A stretch of 64,000 nt of DNA from BACL27 sp964203235 (GCA_964203235.1 CAXNLE010000002.1:930001-994000), one strand, 5' to 3'. Positions 33,422-42,296 are shown, numbered from the stretch's first letter. The notes: generated by a model not told the origin, from the letters alone. Translations and numbers: made by a program.

Positions 33422-34100
33422 ATTGGCCGAAGCGGTAGCCAACACTGCGGACAGTTTCAATCAAGTTGGCATGTTCTTCGCCAAGTTTCGCGCGCAAACG
33501 ACGAATGTGCACATCTACTGTTCGTGCACCGCCGTAGTACTCGTAGCCCCAGACACGAGACAGCAAAATTTCGCGACTAAATACTTTGCCCGGGTTTTGC
33601 GAAAGAAACTTAAGTAATTCGTACTCCATATATGTGAGATCTAATGGATTGCCACCAAAAGATGCTTGGTAAGTTTCGGTATTCAGTACCAAGCCACCGT
33701 ATTCAATTAGAGATTCACGAGATACAGATAATTCTGCATAAAACAAATGTCGCAATCGCGAATCAAATTCTCTCGGATGAATTGGTGCCAAACAAAAATC
33801 ATCAAATAGATCATCGCGCATTTCTAAATCTGCAAGTTGTGCACCGGTAACGAGAACAATTATTCGATTAACTGGCACTTCGCATCGGCGAAGTGATCGG
33901 CACAACGCCCAGCCAAATTCTGGGTCTTGGCTGCAGTCGATAACGGCGCCAGCCCAGCCGTTAGCGGGTTGAAGTTGGTTGAGTGCGTCGCTATTTTTTA
34001 CTGCCTTCCACGAATAACCAGAGAGATCTAAAGTTCTCGCAACATCTATCGGCGCAGGATCGGGAAAGACTGCAAGAAGTTGAGTTTCGTCGTTAGTCAT
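33408..34100 (-). CDS. glnR: GlnR-type orphan OmpR-family regulator of nitrogen metabolism
   Basis: 230 residues. The winged-helix output domain (LDLTYMEYELLKFLSQNPGKVFSREILLSRVWGYEYYGGARTVDVHIRRLRAKLG) closely resembles streptomycete and mycobacterial GlnR. The receiver-like N-terminal domain is atypical: an Asp in AVIDCSQDPE is kept, but no canonical phosphorylation pocket is visible, as in GlnR. It is 7 nt downstream of a glutamine synthetase gene, which supports the call. GlnR normally controls glutamine synthetase, ammonium transport and nitrite genes. Confidence 0.85.
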   Translation of the reverse strand: MTNDETQLLAVFPDPAPIDVARTLDLSGYSWKAVKNSDALNQLQPANGWAGAVIDCSQDPEFGWALCRSLRRCEVPVNRIIVLVTGAQLADLEMRDDLFDDFCLAPIHPREFDSRLRHLFYAELSVSRESLIEYGGLVLNTETYQASFGGNPLDLTYMEYELLKFLSQNPGKVFSREILLSRVWGYEYYGGARTVDVHIRRLRAKLGEEHANLIETVRSVGYRFGQSKWS

Positions 34101-34107
34101 TTTCTTC

Positions 34108-35445
34108 TCAGAGTGAACGCAAGTAACGATTTAGTTCGTACTGGCTGATATGGGTTTTATAACCGCGCCACTCTGCACGTTTGTTTCTTAAGAACCATTC
34201 AAAGATATGTTCACCAAGAGCTTCGGCAACAAGTTCTGATTTCTCCATTACCTGCAACGCATCGGACATTGACTGCGGCAATTGTCCAATGCCTAATTTT
34301 TCAAGCATGTCGTCACCAATTTCAAAAAGATTTGCATCTGCCTCTTGTGGAAGTTCGTAGCCTTCTTTGATGCCGCGCAAGCCGGCCGCAAGAATCACCG
34401 AAAATGCGAGATACGGGTTGCACGCCGGGTCTGGTGACCGATATTCGATTCGGGTTGATTGCTCGTTATTTCGTTTTTGAATCGGCACTCGAATTAATCC
34501 GCTGCGATTATTTCGTGCCCACGAGATATGAACTGGTGCTTCAAAACCAGGCACTAGGCGCTTATAACTATTCACGGTTTGATTTGTGATCGCGGTTATT
34601 TCTGCTGCGTGCCGCAGTAAACCCGCCATAAATTGTTTTGCAGTTTCTGACAAGTTGTACGGGTCGTCGGCGTCATGAAAAGCATTTTGCTCATCTTTGA
34701 ACAAACTTAAATGCAGGTGCATTCCGGACCCTTGCACATTCTCGAGTGGTTTGGGCATGAATGTGGCATGCACATTATGCAAAGCAGCAATCTCTTTGAC
34801 GACCAAGCGAAATGTCATCACACTGTCGGCCATCGTCAACGCGTCGGTATGGCGTAAATCTATTTCGTGCTGGCTCGGCGCATCTTCATGAAAACTGTAT
34901 TCAACTGGAATACTCATTGTCTCAAGAGTGCGAATCGTTTCTTTGCGTAACGAACTTGTGATGTCTGTGCTCGTTAAATCAAAAAATCCACCTTCGTCAA
35001 GTGGTACAGGTCGCGAGTCAACTGTTGGAGGATCAAAATAGAAATATTCAATATCAGGAGCGACATAGAACTGATACCCAAGTTCGCGGGCGGCGTTTAA
35101 GTTGCGCCTTAAAACTTGTCGCGGATCACCATCAAATGGTGTGCCATCTAATTTGGCGACATCACAAAAGACACGTGCTTCTGCTCCTTTTGGATCAACC
35201 CAAGGCAAAACTTCAAATGTGTTGGCATCTGGAAGCGCAAGTACATCACTTTCTTGAATCCGGCTGAATCCGTCAATTGCCGATCCGTCAAAGATCATTC
35301 CATCGTTGAGCGCGTTCTCCATTTCGGCCGGGCTGATCGCGAAACTTTTTAAGTTACCGAGAACATCGGTAAACCACAGGCGCACGAGTCGAATGCCACG
35401 CTCTTCAACAGTTCGCAATACATAATCGCGTTGCTGCTCGATCAT
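34108..35445 (-). CDS. glnA: Glutamine synthetase type I (GlnA2-like)
   Basis: 445 residues. GSI motifs: IFDGSAIDGFSRIQESD, APDIEYFYF, the ATP-site MPKPLENVQGSGMHLHLSLF, NSYKRLVPGFEAPVHISWARNNRSG and STRIEYRSPDPACNPYLAFS. At the place of the adenylylated Tyr (NLYDL in GSI-beta) the sequence reads NLFEI, so control by adenylylation is unlikely. Length matches mycobacterial GlnA2 (about 446). It makes glutamine from glutamate, ammonia and ATP. It lies downstream of glnII and directly upstream of glnR. Confidence 0.92.
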   Translation of the reverse strand: MIEQQRDYVLRTVEERGIRLVRLWFTDVLGNLKSFAISPAEMENALNDGMIFDGSAIDGFSRIQESDVLALPDANTFEVLPWVDPKGAEARVFCDVAKLDGTPFDGDPRQVLRRNLNAARELGYQFYVAPDIEYFYFDPPTVDSRPVPLDEGGFFDLTSTDITSSLRKETIRTLETMSIPVEYSFHEDAPSQHEIDLRHTDALTMADSVMTFRLVVKEIAALHNVHATFMPKPLENVQGSGMHLHLSLFKDEQNAFHDADDPYNLSETAKQFMAGLLRHAAEITAITNQTVNSYKRLVPGFEAPVHISWARNNRSGLIRVPIQKRNNEQSTRIEYRSPDPACNPYLAFSVILAAGLRGIKEGYELPQEADANLFEIGDDMLEKLGIGQLPQSMSDALQVMEKSELVAEALGEHIFEWFLRNKRAEWRGYKTHISQYELNRYLRSL

Positions 35446-35482
35446 CTCAGCACTCGTTTCTGCTCGAACACATATATACAGT

Positions 35483-35524
35483 CTGCCGCCGTCGCAACGA
35501 GATTCACTCGTGCAACGACGGCAG
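35483..35524. terminator. Long imperfect hairpin between glnII and glnA
   Basis: CTGCCGCCGTCGCAACGAG (35483-35501) and CTCGTGCAACGACGGCAG (35507-35524) are near-perfect inverted arms with a 5-nt loop. It starts 5 nt past the glnII stop, read on the minus strand, and precedes a TATATA-like -10 for glnA. It may end glnII transcription or protect its 3' end; no long U tract follows. Confidence 0.5.
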
Positions 35525-35529
35525 AACTA

Positions 35530-36600
35530 TTACTTCTTCTTTGACTTCTTTGTTGCAGCTTTTCGTGGCGCAGTCTTTTTAGTTTTGATTATTTTTGGGT
35601 TACCACAAACTGTTTCAAGTATCAGCTGTGTGACGATGTACGGATCCATATTTGCGTTTGGTCGACGATCTTCGGCGTAACCTTTTTTGTCTTGAGCGAC
35701 TTGCCATGGAATTCGTACAGAAGCACCACGGTTTGAGACGCCATATGTGAACTTGTTGTACGGAGCAGTTTCGTGCTTGCCAGTTAGTCGGCTTTCGATG
35801 TCGTGGCCGTAGTTGCTGACATGCTCGTTGATTCGTGTGCCGAGTGCTTGACATGCATCATCAATCGCTTTGTAGTTTGATCGCATATCTTTTGTAGAGA
35901 AGTTTGTATGACAACCCGCGCCGTTCCAGTCTCCGTGTTGTGGTTTTGCGTCTAGTGAAATCACTACGTCGTAGTCTTCGGCGATGCGATGCAACAGCCA
36001 ACGAGCAACATGAAGCTCATCACTCACTCGAAGTGCATCAACTGGACCAATCTGAAACTCCCACTGACCAGGCATCACTTCAGCGTTAGTGCCGGAAATG
36101 TGAAGACCTGCTTCAAGACACATCTCAGTGTGAATCTCAACAATGTCTCGACCCATGACTCGACCTGCGCCAACGCCACAGTAATAAGGCCCCTGAGGTT
36201 CTGGCTCACCAGAAAGCTCTGGGAAACCTAATGGACGACCGTTGAGTCGCATCATTGTGTATTCCTGTTCAAGCCCGTAAATCATTTTGTCTGCAGCGAA
36301 CTTTTTTGCTGCCACTGCACATGCCGCGCGAGTATTCGTTGGATGTGGTTTGCCAGTTGAAGCACTTAAAACTTCACACATCACGAGAATATTTTTGCCG
36401 CCACGAATTGGATCCTTGCAACTAAAAACTGGATTAAGAATGCAGTCTGATGCTTCACCTGTTGCTTGATTTGTTGAAGAGCCATCGAATCCCCAAACCG
36501 GAAGTGCCTTCGAATTGTTTTCAATGATTTTTGTTTTTGAACGCAATGTTGGTGTTGGCTCAACGCCGTCAATCCAGATGTACTCAGCCTGATATGCCAT
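35530..36600 (-). CDS. glnII: Glutamine synthetase type II (eukaryotic-like)
   Basis: 356 residues from ATG 36600 with GAAGGGA upstream; the longer frame to 36648 adds a poor extension. GSII motifs: WGFDGSSTNQA, FAADKMIYGLEQEYTMM, GPYYCGVGAGRVMGRDIVEIH, GAGCHTNFSTKDMR and SNRGASVRIPWQVAQDKKGYAEDRRPNANMDPY. The C-terminal 20 residues are Lys-rich. It is next to a type I enzyme, a combination known in streptomycetes and rhizobia. Its promoter region (36601-36730) is shared with nadE; I see no convincing complete GlnR box there. Confidence 0.92.
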   Translation of the reverse strand: MAYQAEYIWIDGVEPTPTLRSKTKIIENNSKALPVWGFDGSSTNQATGEASDCILNPVFSCKDPIRGGKNILVMCEVLSASTGKPHPTNTRAACAVAAKKFAADKMIYGLEQEYTMMRLNGRPLGFPELSGEPEPQGPYYCGVGAGRVMGRDIVEIHTEMCLEAGLHISGTNAEVMPGQWEFQIGPVDALRVSDELHVARWLLHRIAEDYDVVISLDAKPQHGDWNGAGCHTNFSTKDMRSNYKAIDDACQALGTRINEHVSNYGHDIESRLTGKHETAPYNKFTYGVSNRGASVRIPWQVAQDKKGYAEDRRPNANMDPYIVTQLILETVCGNPKIIKTKKTAPRKAATKKSKKK

Positions 36601-36730
36601 GAAGTTTCCCTTCGTATTAAATGTGCCACGTCGGCTCATTTTGAACACTTATAGTTTTACCGACTGCTGTTTCGAGACCATTGTCTGAATGTAAACGGCG
36701 TGTGAAGTTTTATCTCGGTAGCCTGTTTAT

Positions 36731-38392
36731 GTGGCAGATTTCGCCAAACTTCGCGTTGGGCTGGCCCAAATCAACCCAACAGTCGGGGCACTCTCGGCGA
36801 ATGCCGCCAAAATTCTCGATTATTACAACCAAGCCGTTGAAGTTAGATGTCAGCTCGTGGCGTTTCCGGAGTTGTCTCTGACTGGGTACCCGCCAGAAGA
36901 CCTTGTATTAAAGGATGGATTTGTTGCTGACAATCTGTCGGCACTCGCAAAGATCGTCAAGTTAATTGGCGACACAGTTGCAGTTATTGGTTTTGTCGAT
37001 CGTGATGACCGAACTGGTGAAATTTTTAACGCAGCCGCAGTCTGTCGAAACGGTGCCGTACTTGGTGTCTACCGAAAACATTTATTACCGAACTACAACG
37101 TGTTTGATGAACAGAGATATTTCACGCCAGGGTTTGAGAATCCGTTATTTACGATTAACGAGATTTGTTTCGGTGTCACAATTTGTGAAGATATTTGGCA
37201 AGCCGATGGTCCGGTTGCTGAACAGGCTTCGTTGGGCGCAGTACTAAACATAAATATAAATGGCTCACCATTTCATGGTGGCAAACTTAATGTGCGTCAC
37301 GAAATGATTAGTGCGCGAGCCAAAGACAATGAGTGCGTGGTTGCTTATGTCAACCAAATTGGCGGGCAAGACGAACTCGTTTTTGATGGTGGGTCAATGA
37401 TTTTTTCAGCAGATGGATCGCTGGTTGCAAGTGCTGATCAGTTTGTTGAAGAGTTACTTGTATGTGATTTGTCTTTGCCGAAATCAGGCAAGGAACGTGG
37501 GACTTTGCTTACTCAATCCGTCGGCAGAACTAGTCAGCCTTTAACCGAAATCGCTCAAATTCACGCAGCGTTGGTGCTCGGCACGCGCGACTATGTTTTG
37601 AAAAACGGTTTCACTGATGTCGTAATCGGTTTATCTGGCGGAGTCGATTCAGCGCTAGTTGCAGCAATTGCTGTTGAAGCACTTGGTGCAGACCATGTTC
37701 ACGGTGTATCCATGCCATCGCGTTATTCATCAGCTGGTTCGCGAACTGATGCGCAAGTTTTGGCTTCATCGCTCGGCGTTGAGATGCAAACAATTTCAAT
37801 TGAACCTGCTTTTAGTTCGTATTTAGAGATGCTTGAGCCAAGTTTTGCAAACCGATCAGCAGATTTGACAGAAGAAAATCTGCAAAGTCGTGTGCGTGGC
37901 ACAACATTGATGGCACTATCGAACAAGTTTGGTTGGATGGTTTTAACAACGGGCAACAAGAGCGAAACTGCTGTTGGATATTTCACACTGTATGGCGATT
38001 CAGTTGGTGGCTATGCCGTGATTAAGGACTTATTTAAGACAAAAGTTTATGAATTGTGTGAATTTATAAATTCAAAATCACAACGCGAAGTTATCTCGAG
38101 AGCAATTATTGACAAGGCGCCGTCGGCAGAGTTACGGCCTGATCAACGCGATGATCAAAGTCTGCCTCCTTACGATGTGTTGGACTCGATACTTGAGTTA
38201 TATGTCGAAAATGATCAAACGGCGCAAGAGATAATTGCACGAGGTTTTGACGCCGAACTAGTAAAACGGATTTCGCGACTTGTAGATGTGAACGAATACA
38301 AACGTCGACAAGGAGCACCTGGTGTTCGTGTCAGTACCAAAGCGTTTGGTAAAGATCGACGACTTCCGATTACTAATAAATACTCTGGCTAA
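36731..38392 (+). CDS. nadE: Glutamine-dependent NAD+ synthetase
   Basis: 553 residues from GTG 36731. The N-terminal nitrilase-type glutaminase has the Glu-Lys-Cys set (FPELSLTGYPPEDL, YRKHLLPNYNVFDE, GVTICEDIWQ). The C-terminal synthetase has the ATP loop GLSGGVDSALVAAIA and TGNKSETAVGYFTLYGD. It amidates deamido-NAD using glutamine, fitting its position beside two glutamine synthetase genes. TAGCCT (36719-36724) ends 6 nt before the GTG, a clear leaderless pattern. TCTGGC-TAA-GCCAGA surrounds the stop codon and could form a short hairpin. Confidence 0.94.
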   Translation: MADFAKLRVGLAQINPTVGALSANAAKILDYYNQAVEVRCQLVAFPELSLTGYPPEDLVLKDGFVADNLSALAKIVKLIGDTVAVIGFVDRDDRTGEIFNAAAVCRNGAVLGVYRKHLLPNYNVFDEQRYFTPGFENPLFTINEICFGVTICEDIWQADGPVAEQASLGAVLNININGSPFHGGKLNVRHEMISARAKDNECVVAYVNQIGGQDELVFDGGSMIFSADGSLVASADQFVEELLVCDLSLPKSGKERGTLLTQSVGRTSQPLTEIAQIHAALVLGTRDYVLKNGFTDVVIGLSGGVDSALVAAIAVEALGADHVHGVSMPSRYSSAGSRTDAQVLASSLGVEMQTISIEPAFSSYLEMLEPSFANRSADLTEENLQSRVRGTTLMALSNKFGWMVLTTGNKSETAVGYFTLYGDSVGGYAVIKDLFKTKVYELCEFINSKSQREVISRAIIDKAPSAELRPDQRDDQSLPPYDVLDSILELYVENDQTAQEIIARGFDAELVKRISRLVDVNEYKRRQGAPGVRVSTKAFGKDRRLPITNKYSG

Positions 38393-38405
38393 GCCAGAAA
38401 TTTCG

Positions 38406-39593
38406 TTATTCGTGAACCAATCCGCCACGTCGGTGGTATTGATAAATCAAAATCGTTGCCACTGCCGCAGAGGCTGATCCGATAATTGCCGGCAGCGCGA
38501 TTCCATTGCTTGATTCGTATGCCCGTGTTGCAACAAGGCTCATCACACCGCGGCCGAGAGTGCCTGCACCGATAACTAATCCAAGACCACTGCCGGGTCG
38601 TCTTGGAACGAGATGCGTTGCAAGTGGCAGCATGCTGACAACTGCAAATTCAAAACCCAAAATATAAACCATCAGTGCGAGTAATCCCAAAATTAAATTA
38701 TGCGAAGCGAGTGATAACGCCAGACCACCCGGAACCATTATCAAACAACCAATTGCGATACTGACCTCTTTGCCCCAACTATCGGTTTTTTTGGCACTTG
38801 TTACTGATGCGTAAAGTTCGACCAAACCAAAACTGAATCCAACTGCCGCGATGCCGAGCGCACCAAAACCAAACTGGTCATTAAGCCACGCTCCGAAAGT
38901 AATAAATATGCATTGACTCGCGCACATCGTGGCAAACATCGTGGCTACGACAAACCATGCTCTTCCGCTGAGGCGAATGCCGTCATCAGCAACTCGCGAT
39001 GAAACTTCATGTGGTTCTGTTTTTATTCGCGCAGCAATAAACGCCAGTGACACTATTATTCCGCACGCTCCGGCGACAAAACCTGCTCGCCATGAAATGA
39101 GCGCAGTGATAACTCCCATCGCAGAAACACCAATTAGCAGACCAAGCGCCCATGAAATTTCTGTGATGCCGATGTATCGACCACGTTTTTCATAAGGAAC
39201 ATGATCTGAGATCCAACCCGCCATGCCAAGATCAAAGAAGTTTTTAGTGACACTAATTAACGTCACGCCGAGCGTGAACATCAAAATGTTTGGCGAAATC
39301 GCCGCAAGTGACGATCCAACACCAATGCCTAGTAATCCGATGAGCATCGCGCCCCGGCGAGAAAGATGATCAACGAAGCGTCCAATAAATGGTGATAGCA
39401 AACCTGACAGTTCGGATACGGTCAAGGCGACACCAATTTGCGAAAGCGAAACATCAAATCCTTTGGCGATGATCGCGATAAACGGAGGAGTGAATCGGTA
39501 GCAAGCGTTCGTTGTCAGACGAGTTGCCGTGAGCAAAGTTATGTTTTTGCGCACTAATTGCGAAAACGAATCATCAAGCCAGCGACCAAGCAC
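38406..39593 (-). CDS. Major facilitator superfamily transporter
   Basis: 395 residues with about 12 predicted membrane helices. The conserved loop after helix 2 reads GRFVDHLSRRGAMLIG, the MFS motif A. The first half is close to drug-efflux-type MFS proteins (YIGITEISWALGLLIGVSAMGVI), but the substrate cannot be told. It lies 13 nt from the convergent nadE and 9 nt after the histidine-phosphatase gene. Confidence 0.8.
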   Translation of the reverse strand: MLGRWLDDSFSQLVRKNITLLTATRLTTNACYRFTPPFIAIIAKGFDVSLSQIGVALTVSELSGLLSPFIGRFVDHLSRRGAMLIGLLGIGVGSSLAAISPNILMFTLGVTLISVTKNFFDLGMAGWISDHVPYEKRGRYIGITEISWALGLLIGVSAMGVITALISWRAGFVAGACGIIVSLAFIAARIKTEPHEVSSRVADDGIRLSGRAWFVVATMFATMCASQCIFITFGAWLNDQFGFGALGIAAVGFSFGLVELYASVTSAKKTDSWGKEVSIAIGCLIMVPGGLALSLASHNLILGLLALMVYILGFEFAVVSMLPLATHLVPRRPGSGLGLVIGAGTLGRGVMSLVATRAYESSNGIALPAIIGSASAAVATILIYQYHRRGGLVHE

Positions 39594-39602
39594 GATGTAA
39601 CT

Positions 39603-40217
39603 TTAGAGCGATTCGCTCGAGTTAAATTCATCAATCACGGTGATGATTCGTCCTGCAAATATTTGACCGTCAGGGAGAACATCAAACCAACAGCCCCCAA
39701 GATTTTCAAGTTTTGCGTCAGCGACTTTGAGTTCGCGACGAATTGTGCGGATAACACCACTGTGACTAATTACGAGTGCTTGACCACCGCGACACTTATC
39801 AGCGATGTCAATAAACGCCGCAGTCATTCGTTGTAGAACATTTTGGTTCGGTTCAAAATCGTTTGGTTGCTTTCCGGAATTTAAATAACCTGGCCAACCA
39901 GACTCAATCTCGTCGTATGTCAATCCTTCCCATGGCCCGATAAAAGATTCCTTCAGGCGATCATCAATAATCAGATCGTTAACACCATGACTCTCGGCAA
40001 TTATTTCAGCCGTATGTCGAGCCCGTTGCAAAGAACTTGCAGCAATCAAATCAAATTTGCCAATTTTTTTTGCAGCCTGACGCGCTTGTTCAATACCTTC
40101 GGTCGTTAATGCGATATCGGCTTGACCTTGCCATCGACCAAGGGCGTTCCATTCTGATTGTCCATGTCGCAAAACAAGCAATCTTGTTTTCAAATTTGAC
40201 TCACCTCGTACAGACAC
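39603..40217 (-). CDS. Histidine phosphatase/phosphoglycerate mutase-like protein
   Basis: 204 residues from GTG 40217, with TACCCT ending 7 nt upstream. The catalytic LRHGQSEWN motif, SSLQRARHTAEII, and the second His in LVISHSGVIRTIRREL are present. Members include cofactor-dependent phosphoglycerate mutases and many general phosphatases; lacking the full mutase signature, phosphatase is more likely. A similar gene lies near mshA in other actinobacteria. Confidence 0.82.
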   Translation of the reverse strand: MSVRGESNLKTRLLVLRHGQSEWNALGRWQGQADIALTTEGIEQARQAAKKIGKFDLIAASSLQRARHTAEIIAESHGVNDLIIDDRLKESFIGPWEGLTYDEIESGWPGYLNSGKQPNDFEPNQNVLQRMTAAFIDIADKCRGGQALVISHSGVIRTIRRELKVADAKLENLGGCWFDVLPDGQIFAGRIITVIDEFNSSESL

Positions 40218-40252
40218 TCAACGCAGGGTAGTGGCTTGAGTACGCTTAGGAC

Positions 40253-40495
40253 ATGGCACATTTGCTACTTTTTGCATCTGCGCGACAGGCTGCTGGCACC
40301 GCAAGCCGAGAAATTCAGGGGTCGACTGTTGATGAAGTGCTGAACACCGCAGTTCTCGAATTCGGTAGCGAATTTGCAAAAGTGCTCGGTACCTGTCGTG
40401 TGTGGCTGAATGGTGAAGAAGCAATTGGTGCTGCTGCAGTCGGCGATGCTGATGAAGTGGCAGTTTTGCCACCAGTTTCTGGAGGGTGTTTATGA
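40253..40495 (+). CDS. MoaD/ThiS-like beta-grasp sulfur carrier with C-terminal GG-CL
   Basis: 80 residues. LLFASARQAAGTASREIQGSTVDEVLNT and RVWLNGEEAIGAAAVGDADEVAVLPPVSGG match the MoaD fold. Sulfur carriers must end in Gly-Gly, but here Cys-Leu follow (codons TGT TTA), as in carriers that need a protease to expose GG. No JAMM protease is visible in this window. TACGCT (40241-40246) ends 6 nt before the ATG. Its stop overlaps the next start (ATGA), and the SD of the next gene covers the Gly-Gly codons. Confidence 0.8.
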   Translation: MAHLLLFASARQAAGTASREIQGSTVDEVLNTAVLEFGSEFAKVLGTCRVWLNGEEAIGAAAVGDADEVAVLPPVSGGCL

Positions 40496-40986
40496 CAGAT
40501 ATTTTGAACGCAGAATCAATGTCAACCGCCGAAATTCGAGTTGCTCGCGCAGTATTGCAATCACAAGAGGATGTAATTTCGTTCGTTCGTCGCATGGCTC
40601 ACGGGCGATGTGATCTAGCTCGCGACGAACAGCGTCGCCGCGTTGACGGCACGCCAGCGTCTGGCATCAGCGTTTCTGATATTGCAAATGTTTTCGGCCA
40701 AGAGCACGGCGGCGGATCATCGCGTCCACCGCGCGAAACAAATATTTCTGCTGAACACCCGTTAGTCATTGAACTTGAGACACTTTGTCAAGAAATTAGT
40801 TTTGGGGACCTGCGAATTCTTGATGACCAATCACTTGAAAATGTTGTTCAACAACTTTCACGTTTTGAAACTTCACAATCACTTGAGCGAAAAGCACTTT
40901 TCGCATCGATTGATGCATTGACAACGCAACTTGTGAAGCGCTACAAAGACGATGGCGTCAACGTCGACTCACTTCTCGCAGATTAA
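40492..40986 (+). CDS. RsiG-like coiled-coil protein (candidate c-di-GMP-responsive anti-sigma factor)
   Basis: 164 residues from ATG 40492, with GGAGGG 5 nt upstream and an ATGA overlap with the MoaD-like gene. RsiG of Streptomyces binds c-di-GMP through an E(x3)S(x2)R(x3)Q(x3)D motif on each of two helices. Here Glu26-Ser30-Arg33-His37-Asp41 and Glu126-Ser130-Arg133-Phe137-Asp141 show exactly this spacing, with His and Phe at the Gln position. The flanking helices (RMAHGRCDLARDEQRRR; IDALTTQLVKRYKD) also fit. RsiG holds the sigma factor WhiG; no whiG-like gene is in the window, so its partner here is unknown. Confidence 0.72.
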   Translation: MTDILNAESMSTAEIRVARAVLQSQEDVISFVRRMAHGRCDLARDEQRRRVDGTPASGISVSDIANVFGQEHGGGSSRPPRETNISAEHPLVIELETLCQEISFGDLRILDDQSLENVVQQLSRFETSQSLERKALFASIDALTTQLVKRYKDDGVNVDSLLAD

Positions 40987-41080
40987 TTTGAAATAATAAG
41001 TAAATTAATCCGCTTATAAAAACAGCAGTAACATCACGGTAGAGTCAAAACCCGACCAAAACGATAGGTTTTACATTTCG

Positions 41081-42292
41081 ATGAAGCGCGTCGCGATAAT
41101 TTCTATGCACACGTCGCCCTTGGCTCAGCCAGGTGTTGGCGATGGTGGTGGAATGAACGTATACGTTCGCGAACTTGTTTCGGCAATGGCTCAAGCTGGT
41201 TTGCAATGCACAACGTATACACGTGCATGGCGCGATGGGCTACCAGAAGTTATTGATGTCGAACCAAATCACAAAGTTGTACACATCAAAGCTGGAAAGT
41301 TTGATCTTTCAAAAGACGAACTACTTGATGTTGTTGACGAATTCACGCAAGCAGTGGCTCGAGATATTGAACTTAAAGGTGGCACCGATGTGCTTCATGC
41401 CAATTATTGGTTGTCTGGTTTAGTTGGACATCGCCTTAAGCATCAACTCGGATTGCCGTTAGTTTCAACTTTTCATACTTTGGCACGAGTTAAATCTCTT
41501 GGTGGAGACACCGAGTCAGTTGTGCGTGAGCGCGCTGAACTAGAGATCATCGGATGCGCCGATGCGATCTGCGTAAGTTGCCCAGAAGAGTTAAGTCAGT
41601 TTCGCTCACTTTACGGTAAGTCGCCAGGCGCAGTCACAGTTGCATCACCTGGTGTCGATACCGCATTTTTTTCGCCGGGTGATCGTCGCGGTGCTCGTCA
41701 TGCACTCGGCTGGGGCGAGAAGCCATTGCTTTTGTTCGTCGGACGAATACAACCGCTTAAAGGTGTTGACGTTGCAGTGCAGACTTTGGCAGCGCTTAAG
41801 CGCAGTGATGCTGAACTAATGGTTGTCGGTGGAGCAAGTGGAACATTTGGTTCAAGTGAGACCAGTCATGTTCAACGGCTGATAGTTGATCTTGGGCTAA
41901 CTGGTCGAGTGCATTTTGTTGAGCCACAACCGCATCATTTATTGAGTACTTACTATCGTGCCGCCGATGTTGTTCTGGTGCCGTCACGAAGTGAAAGTTT
42001 TGGTCTCGTGGCGCTTGAAGCCGCCGCGTGCGGAATCCCAGTTGTGGCGAGTGCGGTTGGCGGGCTTTTAAACCTTGTTGAGCACGAAAAGACTGGCTTT
42101 GTGGTAAAAAATCGTGACGTTGAAACTTTCGCTGGTTATACGCGACGACTTCTAGATGACCCAATTTTGAGTCTTTCAATGGGTACCCATGCTGCTCACA
42201 GAGCAAGAAATTATTCATGGGCTTCGACGGCTGCGAGTGTCATTGGTGTGTACGACGATCTTCAGGCGCGCCAACTGGTCGCTTGCTCGTAA
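41081..42292 (+). CDS. mshA: D-inositol-3-phosphate glycosyltransferase
   Basis: 403 residues. A GT-B, family 4 glycosyltransferase making GlcNAc-Ins-phosphate, the first step of mycothiol synthesis. Seen: ISMHTSPLAQPGVGDGGGMNVYVREL at the N-terminus, HANYWLSGLVG, STFHTLARVKS, LFVGRIQPLKGVDV and the C-terminal donor-site block VPSRSESFGLVALEAAACGIPVVAS. TAGGTT (41065-41070) is 10 nt upstream of the ATG. Confidence 0.93.
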   Translation: MKRVAIISMHTSPLAQPGVGDGGGMNVYVRELVSAMAQAGLQCTTYTRAWRDGLPEVIDVEPNHKVVHIKAGKFDLSKDELLDVVDEFTQAVARDIELKGGTDVLHANYWLSGLVGHRLKHQLGLPLVSTFHTLARVKSLGGDTESVVRERAELEIIGCADAICVSCPEELSQFRSLYGKSPGAVTVASPGVDTAFFSPGDRRGARHALGWGEKPLLLFVGRIQPLKGVDVAVQTLAALKRSDAELMVVGGASGTFGSSETSHVQRLIVDLGLTGRVHFVEPQPHHLLSTYYRAADVVLVPSRSESFGLVALEAAACGIPVVASAVGGLLNLVEHEKTGFVVKNRDVETFAGYTRRLLDDPILSLSMGTHAAHRARNYSWASTAASVIGVYDDLQARQLVACS

Positions 42293-42296
42293 TCTA

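Noticed and set aside
36601..36730. GlnR box upstream of glnII
   Set aside because: Isolated GAAAC and GTAAAAC-like words occur on the minus strand, but the spacing does not fit the GTNAC-N6-GNAAC consensus.
40253..40495. Frameshift at the end of the MoaD-like gene to restore a Gly-Gly terminus
   Set aside because: The frame is intact and the extra Cys-Leu codons are followed by a normal TGA that overlaps the next ATG; nothing suggests a sequencing error.
42189..42296. Upstream start for the YbjN-domain gene inside mshA
   Set aside because: The extension lacks resemblance to the family, and the GTG at 42297 directly after the mshA stop gives the normal length.
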